Assembly (NCBI GenBank): GCA_964057225.1
Contig: OZ059895.1
Location: 6,696,001 to 6,760,000, forward strand
Length of the DNA: 64,000 nt
From: Auanema rhodensis
Lineage: Eukaryota > Nematoda > Chromadorea > Rhabditida > Rhabditidae
Reading direction: 5' to 3'
Part shown: positions 54,450 to 64,000 of the stretch, in pieces
How positions within the stretch are numbered: the stretch's first letter is position 1
Layout of the letters: every line of letters starts with the position of its first letter
The notes under the pieces: model-generated
What the model saw: the letters and a program-made list of their open reading frames with translations, nothing else
What the model was told of the DNA's origin: nothing
Databases searched by the model: none
Program-made: the position numbers and the translations under genes

Positions 54450-57400
54450 TTCATCTTTCTGAAGATTCTGAAGCTTGTCTATCTCTTGACCGGAAATGTT
54501 TATTGTTCAGACAATCTCAGTCTAGAGTTTTGAATGTTTTTCTGAAGAAGAATACGGTGCACGTGCCATTTGCCCTGGAGTATTCATCTTCATCTTTGGT
54601 TTAATTACCCAAGTTTGAGGTACTTTGATAATTCAACAACAGTTACACCTGATGTTGAACTAAATTTTCGAAAGCTCACTATATGTGAGCAACATTGATA
54701 TTTCATCTTTCTGAAGATTCTGAAGCTTGTCTATCTCTTGAATGGAAACGTTTATTGTTCGGAAATCTCAGCCTAGAGTTTTGAATGTTTTTCTGAAGAA
54801 GAATACGGTGCACGTGCCATTTGCCCTGGAGTATTCATCTTCATCTTTGGTTTAATTACCCAAGTTTGAGGTACTTTGATAATTCAACAACGGTTACACC
54901 TGATGTTGAACTAAATTTTGGAAAGCTCACTATATGTGAGCAACATTGATATATCATCTTTCTGAAGATTCTGAAGCTTGTCTATCTCTTGAATGGAAAC
55001 GTTTATTGTTCGGAAATCTCAGCCTAGAGTTTTGAATGTTTTTCTGAAGAAGAATACGGTGCACGTGCCATTTGCCTTGAGGTATTCATCTTCATCTTTG
55101 GTTTAATTACCCAAGTTTGAGGTACTTTGATAATTCAACAACGGTTACACCTGATGTTGAACTAAATTTTCGAAAGCTCACTATATGTGAGCAACATTGA
55201 TATTTCATCTTTCTGAAGATTCTGAAGCTTGTCTATCTCTTGAATGGAAACGTTTATTGTTCGGAAATCTCAGCCTAGAGTTTTGAATGTTTTTCTGAAG
55301 AAGAATACGGTGCACGTGCCATTTGCCTTGAGGTATTCATCTTCATCTTTGGTTTAATTACCCAAGTTTGAGGTACTTTGATAATTCAACAACGGTTACA
55401 CCTGATGTTGAACTAAATTTTGGAAAGCTCACTATATGTGAGCAACATTGATATATCATCTTTCTGAAGATTCTGAAGCTTGTCTATCTCTTGAATGGAA
55501 ACGTTTATTGTTCGGAAATCTCAGCCTAGAGTTTTGAATGTTTTTCTGAAGAAGAATACGGTGCACGTGCCATTTGCCCTGGAGTATTCATCTTCATCTT
55601 TGGTTTAATTACCCAAGTTTGAGGTACTTTGATAATTCAACAACGGTTACACCTGATGTTGAACTAAATTTTGGAAAGCTCACTATATGTGAGCAACATT
55701 GATATTTCATCTTTCTGAAGACTCTGAAGCTTGTCTATCTCTTGAATGGAAACGTTTATTGTTCAGACAATCTCAGCCTAGAGTTTTGAATGTTTTTCTG
55801 AAGAAGAATACGGTGCACGTGCCATTTGCCTTGAGGTATTCATCTTCATCTTTGGTTTGATTACCCAAGTTTGAGGTACTTTGATGATTCAACAAGGGTT
55901 ACACCTGATGTTGAACTAAATTTTGGAAAGCTCACTATATGTGAGCAACATTGATATTTCATCTTTCTGAAGATTCTGAAGCTTGTCTATCTCTTGACCC
56001 AAAATGTTCATTGTTGAGACAATCTCAGTCTAGAGTTTTGAAATTTCTTCTGAACAGGAATACGGTGCACGTGCCATTTGCCCTGGAGTATTCATCTTCA
56101 TCTTTGGTTTAATTACCCAAGTTTGAGGTACTTTGATAATTCAACAACGGTTACACCTGATGTTGAACTAAATTTTGGAAAGCTCACTATATGTGAGCAA
56201 CATTGATATTTCATCTTTCTGAAGATTCTGAAGCTTGTCTATCTCTTGACCGGAAATGTTTATTGTTCAGACAATCTCAGTCTAGAGTTTTGAATGTTTT
56301 TCTGAAGAAGAATACGGTGCACGTGCCATTTGCCTTGGGGTATTCAACTTCTTTTTTGGTTTAATTACCCAAGTTTGAGGTACTTTGATGATTCAACAAG
56401 GGTTACACCTGATGTTGAACTAAATTTTGGAAAGCTCACTATATGTGAGCAACATTGATATTTCATCTCTCTGAAGATTCGGAAGCTTGTCTATCTCTTG
56501 ACCGGAAATGTTTATTGTTCAGACAATCTCAGTCAGGAGTTTTGAATGTTCTTCTGAACAGGAATACGGTGCACGTGCCATTTGCCTTGAGGTATTCATC
56601 TTCATCTTTGGTTTAATTACCCAAGTTTGAGGTACTTTGATAATTCAACAACGGTTACACCTGATGTTGAACTAAATTTTGGAAAGCTCACTATATGTGA
56701 GCAACATTGATATTTCATCTTTCTGAAGATTCTGAAGCTTGTCTATCTCTTGACCGGAAATGTTTATTGTTCAGACAATCTCAGCCTAGAGTTTTGAATG
56801 TTTTTCTGAAGAAGAATACGGTGCACGTGCCATTTGCCTTGAGGTATTCATCTTCATCTTTGGTTTAATTACCCAAGTTTGAGGTACTTTGATGATTCAA
56901 CAAGGGTTACACCTGATGTTGAACTAAATTTTGGAAAGCTCACTATATGTGAGCAACATTGATATTTCATCTTTCTGAAGATTCTGAAGCTTGTCTATCT
57001 CTTGACCGGAAATGTTTATTGTTCAGACAATCTCAGTCTAGAGTTTTGAATGTTTTTCTGAAGAAGAATACGGTGCACGTGCCATTTGCCTTGGGGTATT
57101 CAACTTCATTTTTGGTTTAATTACCCAAGTTTGAGGTACTTTGATGATTCAACAAGGGTTACACCTGATGTTGAACTAAATTTTGGAAAGCTCACTATAT
57201 GTGAGCAACATTTATATTTCATCTTTCTGAAGATTCTGAAGCTTGTCTATCTCTTGACCGGAAATGTTTATTGTTCAGACAATCTCAGCCTAGAGTTTTG
57301 AATGTTTTTCTGAAGAAGAATACGGTGCACGTGCCATTTGCCTTGAGGTATTCATCTTCATCTTTGGTTTAATTACCCAAGTTTGAGGTACTTTGATAAT

Positions 57401-58730
57401 TCAACAACGGTTACACCTGATGTTGAACTAAATTTTGGAAAGCTCACTATATGTGAGCAACATTGATATTTCATCTTTCTGAAGATTCTGAAGCTTGTCT
57501 ATCTCTTGACCGGAAATGTTTATTGTTCAGACAATCTCAGTCTAGAGTTTTGAATGTTTTTCTGAAGAAGAATACGGTGCACGTGCCATTTGCCCTGGAG
57601 TATTCATCTTCATCTTTGGTTTAATTACCCAAGTTTGAGGTACTTTGATAATTCAACAACGGTTACACCTGATGTTGAACTAAATTTTGGAAAGCTCACT
57701 ATATGTGAGCAACATTGATATTTCTTCTCTCTGAACATTCGGAAGCTTGTCTATCTCTTGACCGGAAATGGTTATTGTTCAGACAATCTCAGTCTAGAGT
57801 TTTGAATATTCTTATGAACAGGAATACGGTGCACGTGCCATTTGCCTTGGGGTATTCAACTTCATTTTTGGTTTAATTACCCAAGTTTGAGGTACTTTGA
57901 TGATTCAACAACGGTTACACCTGATGTTGAACTAAATTTTGGAAAGCTCACTATATGTGAGCAACATTGATATTCCATCTTTCTGAAGATTCTGAAGCTT
58001 GTCTATCTCTTGACCGGAAATGTTTATTGTTCAGACAATCTCAGTCTAGAGTTTTGAATGTTTTTCTGAAGAAGAATACGGTGCACGTGCCATTTGCCTT
58101 GGGGTATTCAACTTCATTTTTGGTTTAATTACCCAAGTTTGAGGTACTTTGATGATTCAACAACGGTTACACCTGATGTTGAACTAAATTTTGGAAAGCT
58201 CACTATATGTGAGCAACATTGATATTCCATCTTTCTGAAGATTCTGAAGCTTGTCTATCTCTTGAATGGAAACGTTTATTGTTCAGACAATCTCAGCCTA
58301 GAGTTTTGAATGTTTTTCTGAAGAAGAATACGGTGCACGTGCCATTTGCCTTGAGGTATTCATCTTCATCTTTGGTTTAATTACCCAAGTTTGAGGTACT
58401 TTGATGATTCAACAAGGGTTACACCTGATGTTGAACTAAATTTTGGAAAGCTCACTATATGTGAGCAACATTGATATTTCATCTTTCTGAAGATTCTGAA
58501 GCTTGTCTATCTCTTGACCGGAAATGTTTATTGTTCAGACAATCTCAGTCTAGAGTTTTGAATGTTTTTCTGAAGAAGAATACGGTGCACGTGCCATTTG
58601 CCTTGGGGTATTCAACTTCATTTTTGGTTTAATTACCCAAGTTTGAGGTACTTTGATGATTCAACAAGGGTTACACCTGATGTTGAACTAAATTTTGGAA
58701 AGCTCACTATATGTGAGCAACATTTATATT
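54450..58730. repeat. Higher-order repeat copy A (17 monomers, ~4.28 kb)
   Basis: Shares rare variants in order with copy B: ACAACAGTTACACC at ~54636, four 251-bp monomers, TTTGGTTTGATTACC at ~55851 and CTTCTTTTTTGG at ~56349. Offset to B is 4,280 bp before ~55,990 and 4,028 bp after ~56,240, so A holds one extra monomer (the odd one with GACCCAAAATG and TTGAAATTTC). Confidence 0.85.
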
Positions 58731-61700
58731 TCATCTTTCTGAAGATTCTGAAGCTTGTCTATCTCTTGACCGGAAATGTTTATTGTTCAGACAATCTCAG
58801 TCTAGAGTTTTGAATGTTTTTCTGAAGAAGAATACGGTGCACGTGCCATTTGCCCTGGAGTATTCATCTTCATCTTTGGTTTAATTACCCAAGTTTGAGG
58901 TACTTTGATAATTCAACAACAGTTACACCTGATGTTGAACTAAATTTTCGAAAGCTCACTATATGTGAGCAACATTGATATTTCATCTTTCTGAAGATTC
59001 TGAAGCTTGTCTATCTCTTGAATGGAAACGTTTATTGTTCGGAAATCTCAGCCTAGAGTTTTGAATGTTTTTCTGAAGAAGAATACGGTGCACGTGCCAT
59101 TTGCCCTGGAGTATTCATCTTCATCTTTGGTTTAATTACCCAAGTTTGAGGTACTTTGATAATTCAACAACGGTTACACCTGATGTTGAACTAAATTTTG
59201 GAAAGCTCACTATATGTGAGCAACATTGATATATCATCTTTCTGAAGATTCTGAAGCTTGTCTATCTCTTGAATGGAAACGTTTATTGTTCGGAAATCTC
59301 AGCCTAGAGTTTTGAATGTTTTTCTGAAGAAGAATACGGTGCACGTGCCATTTGCCTTGAGGTATTCATCTTCATCTTTGGTTTAATTACCCAAGTTTGA
59401 GGTACTTTGATAATTCAACAACGGTTACACCTGATGTTGAACTAAATTTTCGAAAGCTCACTATATGTGAGCAACATTGATATTTCATCTTTCTGAAGAT
59501 TCTGAAGCTTGTCTATCTCTTGAATGGAAACGTTTATTGTTCGGAAATCTCAGCCTAGAGTTTTGAATGTTTTTCTGAAGAAGAATACGGTGCACGTGCC
59601 ATTTGCCTTGAGGTATTCATCTTCATCTTTGGTTTAATTACCCAAGTTTGAGGTACTTTGATAATTCAACAACGGTTACACCTGATGTTGAACTAAATTT
59701 TGGAAAGCTCACTATATGTGAGCAACATTGATATATCATCTTTCTGAAGATTCTGAAGCTTGTCTATCTCTTGAATGGAAACGTTTATTGTTCGGAAATC
59801 TCAGCCTAGAGTTTTGAATGTTTTTCTGAAGAAGAATACGGTGCACGTGCCATTTGCCCTGGAGTATTCATCTTCATCTTTGGTTTAATTACCCAAGTTT
59901 GAGGTACTTTGATAATTCAACAACGGTTACACCTGATGTTGAACTAAATTTTGGAAAGCTCACTATATGTGAGCAACATTGATATTTCATCTTTCTGAAG
60001 ACTCTGAAGCTTGTCTATCTCTTGAATGGAAACGTTTATTGTTCAGACAATCTCAGCCTAGAGTTTTGAATGTTTTTCTGAAGAAGAATACGGTGCACGT
60101 GCCATTTGCCTTGAGGTATTCATCTTCATCTTTGGTTTGATTACCCAAGTTTGAGGTACTTTGATGATTCAACAAGGGTTACACCTGATGTTGAACTAAA
60201 TTTTGGAAAGCTCACTATATGTGAGCAACATTGATATTTCATCTTTCTGAAGATTCTGAAGCTTGTCTATCTCTTGACCGGAAATGTTTATTGTTCAGAC
60301 AATCTCAGTCTAGAGTTTTGAATGTTTTTCTGAAGAAGAATACGGTGCACGTGCCATTTGCCTTGGGGTATTCAACTTCTTTTTTGGTTTAATTACCCAA
60401 GTTTGAGGTACTTTGATGATTCAACAAGGGTTACACCTGATGTTGAACTAAATTTTGGAAAGCTCACTATATGTGAGCAACATTGATATTTCATCTCTCT
60501 GAAGATTCGGAAGCTTGTCTATCTCTTGACCGGAAATGTTTATTGTTCAGACAATCTCAGTCAGGAGTTTTGAATGTTCTTCTGAACAGGAATACGGTGC
60601 ACGTGCCATTTGCCTTGAGGTATTCATCTTCATCTTTGGTTTAATTACCCAAGTTTGAGGTACTTTGATAATTCAACAACGGTTACACCTGATGTTGAAC
60701 TAAATTTTGGAAAGCTCACTATATGTGAGCAACATTGATATTTCATCTTTCTGAAGATTCTGAAGCTTGTCTATCTCTTGACCGGAAATGTTTATTGTTC
60801 AGACAATCTCAGCCTAGAGTTTTGAATGTTTTTCTGAAGAAGAATACGGTGCACGTGCCATTTGCCTTGAGGTATTCATCTTCATCTTTGGTTTAATTAC
60901 CCAAGTTTGAGGTACTTTGATAATTCAACAACGGTTACACCTGATGTTGAACTAAATTTTGGAAAGCTCACTATATGTGAGCAACATTGATATTTCATCT
61001 TTCTGAAGATTCTGAAGCTTGTCTATCTCTTGACCGGAAATGTTTATTGTTCAGACAATCTCAGTCTAGAGTTTTGAATGTTTTTCTGAAGAAGAATACG
61101 GTGCACGTGCCATTTGCCTTGGGGTATTCAACTTCATTTTTGGTTTAATTACCCAAGTTTGAGGTACTTTGATGATTCAACAAGGGTTACACCTGATGTT
61201 GAACTAAATTTTGGAAAGCTCACTATATGTGAGCAACATTTATATTTCATCTTTCTGAAGATTCTGAAGCTTGTCTATCTCTTGACCGGAAATGTTTATT
61301 GTTCAGACAATCTCAGCCTAGAGTTTTGAATGTTTTTCTGAAGAAGAATACGGTGCACGTGCCATTTGCCTTGAGGTATTCATCTTCATCTTTGGTTTAA
61401 TTACCCAAGTTTGAGGTACTTTGATAATTCAACAACGGTTACACCTGATGTTGAACTAAATTTTGGAAAGCTCACTATATGTGAGCAACATTGATATTTC
61501 ATCTTTCTGAAGATTCTGAAGCTTGTCTATCTCTTGACCGGAAATGTTTATTGTTCAGACAATCTCAGTCTAGAGTTTTGAATGTTTTTCTGAAGAAGAA
61601 TACGGTGCACGTGCCATTTGCCCTGGAGTATTCATCTTCATCTTTGGTTTAATTACCCAAGTTTGAGGTACTTTGATAATTCAACAACGGTTACACCTGA

Positions 61701-62869
61701 TGTTGAACTAAATTTTGGAAAGCTCACTATATGTGAGCAACATTGATATTTCTTCTCTCTGAACATTCGGAAGCTTGTCTATCTCTTGACCGGAAATGGT
61801 TATTGTTCAGACAATCTCAGTCTAGAGTTTTGAATATTCTTCTGAACAGGAATACGGTGCACGTGCCATTTGCCTTGGGGTATTCAACTTCATTTTTGGT
61901 TTAATTACCCAAGTTTGAGGTACTTTGATGATTCAACAACGGTTACACCTGATGTTGAACTAAATTTTGGAAAGCTCACTATATGTGAGCAACATTGATA
62001 TTCCATCTTTCTGAAGATTCTGAAGCTTGTCTATCTCTTGACCGGAAATGTTTATTGTTCAGACAATCTCAGTCTAGAGTTTTGAATGTTTTTCTGAAGA
62101 AGAATACGGTGCACGTGCCATTTGCCTTGGGGTATTCAACTTCATTTTTGGTTTAATTACCCAAGTTTGAGGTACTTTGATGATTCAACAACGGTTACAC
62201 CTGATGTTGAACTAAATTTTGGAAAGCTCACTATATGTGAGCAACATTGATATTCCATCTTTCTGAAGATTCTGAAGCTTGTCTATCTCTTGAATGGAAA
62301 CGTTTATTGTTCAGACAATCTCAGCCTAGAGTTTTGAATGTTTTTCTGAAGAAGAATACGGTGCACGTGCCATTTGCCTTGAGGTATTCATCTTCATCTT
62401 TGGTTTAATTACCCAAGTTTGAGGTACTTTGATGATTCAACAAGGGTTACACCTGATGTTGAACTAAATTTTGGAAAGCTCACTATATGTGAGCAACATT
62501 GATATTTCATCTTTCTGAAGATTCTGAAGCTTGTCTATCTCTTGACCGGAAATGTTTATTGTTCAGACAATCTCAGTCTAGAGTTTTGAATGTTTTTCTG
62601 AAGAAGAATACGGTGCACGTGCCATTTGCCTTGGGGTATTCAACTTCATTTTTGGTTTAATTACCCAAGTTTGAGGTACTTTGATGATTCAACAAGGGTT
62701 ACACCTGATGTTGAACTAAATTTTGGAAAGCTCACTATATGTGAGCAACATTTATATTTCATCTTTCTGAAGATTCTGAAGCTTGTCTATCTCTTGAGCG
62801 GAAATGTTTATTGTTCAGACAATCTCAGTCTAGAGTTTTGAATGTTTTTCTGAAGAAGAATACGGTGCA
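58730..62869. repeat. Higher-order repeat copy B (16 monomers), with start of a third copy after it
   Basis: Almost identical to A apart from the missing monomer and scattered single-base changes. 4,028 bp equals 16 x 252 minus 4, which fits its four 251-bp monomers. The ACAACAGTTACACC marker returns at ~62944, starting a third, diverging copy. Confidence 0.83.
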
Positions 62870-64000
62870 CGTGCCATTTGCCCTGGAGTATTCATCTTCA
62901 TCTTTGGTTTAATTACCCAAGTTTGAGGTACTTTGATAATTCAACAACAGTTACACCTGATGTTGAACTAAATTTTCGAAAGCTCACTATATGTGAGCAA
63001 CATTGATATTTCATCTTTCTGAAGATTCTGAAGCTTGTCTATCTCTTGACCGGAAATGTTTATTGTTCAGACAATCTCAGTCTAGAGTTTTGAATGTTTT
63101 TCTGAAGAAGAATACGGTGCACGTGCCATTTGCCCTGGAGTATTCATCTTCATCTTTGGTTTAATTACCCAAGTTTGAGGTACTTTGATAATTCAACAAC
63201 AGTTACACCTGATGTTGAACTAAATTTTCGAAAGCTCACTATATGTGAGCAACATTGATATTTCATCTTTCTGAAGATTCTGAAGCTTGTCTATCTCTTG
63301 AATGGAAACGTTTATTGTTCGGAAATCTCAACCTAGAGTTTTGAATGTTTTTCTGAAGAAGAATACGGTGCACGTGCCATTTGCCTTGGGGTATTCATCT
63401 TCATCTTTGGTTTAATTACCCAAGTTTGAGGTACTTTGATAATTCAACAACGGTTACACCTGATGTTGAACTAAATTTTGGAAAGCTCACTATATGTGAG
63501 CAACATTGATATTTCTTCTCTCTGAACATTCGGAAGCTTGTCTATCTCTTGAATGGAAACGTTTATTGTTCAGACAATCTCAGCCTAGAGTTTTGAATGT
63601 TTTTCTGAAGAAGAATACGGTGCACGTGCCATTTGCCTTGGGGTGTTCATCTTCATCTTTGGTTTAATTACCCAAGTTTGAGGTACTTTGATAATTCAAC
63701 AACGGTTACACCTGATGTTGAACTAAATTTTCGAAAGCTCACTATATGTGAGCAACATTGATATTTCATCTTTCTGAAGATTCTGAAGCTTGTCTATCTC
63801 TTGAATGGAAACGTTTATTGTTCGGAAATCTCAACCTAGAGTTTTGAATGTTTTTCTGAAGAAGAATACGGTGCACGTGCCATTTGCCTTGGGGTATTCA
63901 TCTTCATCTTTGGTTTAATTACCCAAGTTTGAGGTACTTTGATGATTCAACAAGGGTTACACCTGATGTTGAACTAAATTTTGGAAAGCTCACTATATGT

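Larger units (their letters stand above)
45461..64000. repeat. Tandem satellite array, ~252-bp monomer, ~73 copies
   Basis: The landmark GAATACGGTGCACGTGCC recurs at 45483 (diverged, TACACGTG), 45735, 45987, 46239, 46491 and so on: period 252 bp. A one-base-shorter class (251 bp) carries TTCGGAAATC instead of TTCAGACAATC. The array runs off the right edge. Every monomer has a GTGCACGTGC core (with CACGTG), nearly all have a GCTCAC-TATAT-GTGAGC stem-loop, and all have a TCTGAAGATTCTGAAG direct repeat. Monomers differ at a few shared sites (CCTTGAGG/CCCTGGAG/CCTTGGGG; GAATGGAAACG/GACCGGAAATG/TACCGGAAACT), and variants are shuffled between neighbours. The left-most copy is the most diverged, as expected at an array edge. 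71-codon frames exist only in copies where a TGA at the same site is mutated; the array is not judged coding. Confidence 0.98.

Noticed and set aside
57086-62841. Repeated 71-codon ORFs in the satellite (45503, 57086, 58598, 61114, 62626)
   Set aside because: Open only where a TGA shared by most monomers is mutated; nearly all other copies are interrupted, and no promoter or splice logic supports translation.
45461-64000. CRISPR-like or coding tandem array
   Set aside because: The whole 252-bp unit repeats without unique spacers, and the host is clearly eukaryotic.

Overview
The window is eukaryotic, most likely a nematode. Coding exons are split by many tiny introns (about 35-75 bp, GT..AG, often ending TTTTAG or TTTCAG), the DNA is AT-rich, and the Grainyhead DNA-binding domain reads like the nematode orthologue. 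Species and clade cannot be fixed from sequence alone. All gene models below were assembled by hand from splice sites and reading phase; product names rest on recalled family motifs, not on a search.

Layout. 1-16.5 kb is a compact run of + strand housekeeping genes: the 3' part of a short-chain dehydrogenase (SDR), UPF1 (smg-2 type NMD helicase), NSUN2-type tRNA m5C methyltransferase, and a HERC4-like RCC1/HECT ubiquitin ligase. The ligase has a 3.2 kb penultimate-region intron that seems to host a nested, unrecognised six-exon gene. 17.7-22.1 kb holds an NME6-like nucleoside diphosphate kinase whose 3.7 kb first intron contains a possible small secreted-protein gene and a ~380 bp GA tract. 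24.6-39.6 kb is a Grainyhead (grh) transcription-factor gene on the - strand, convergent with NME6, with kilobase introns rich in (GA)n/(CT)n tracts. 39.6-45.5 kb is its upstream, apparently non-coding region. From 45.46 kb to the end runs a tandem satellite of ~252-bp monomers (about 73 copies, open at the right edge) with dimeric, 5-mer and 16/17-mer higher-order repeats.

Most interesting points: (1) grh carries two 58-bp homologous alternative exons with the same phase, so exactly one must be used to keep frame, swapping the basic tail of the DNA-binding domain; (2) the satellite shows nested higher-order structure, a conserved stem-loop and a CACGTG in nearly every monomer; (3) candidate nested genes in HERC and NME6 introns; (4) an Ile replaces the near-invariant Pro of methyltransferase motif IV in NSUN2; (5) AG dinucleotides sit just upstream of several start codons, consistent with spliced-leader trans-splicing of a tight same-strand cluster.

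The genes do not form one pathway. UPF1 (mRNA surveillance), NSUN2 (tRNA modification), HERC (protein turnover) and NME6 (nucleotide metabolism) are general cell functions; grh is a developmental regulator of epidermis and cuticle.
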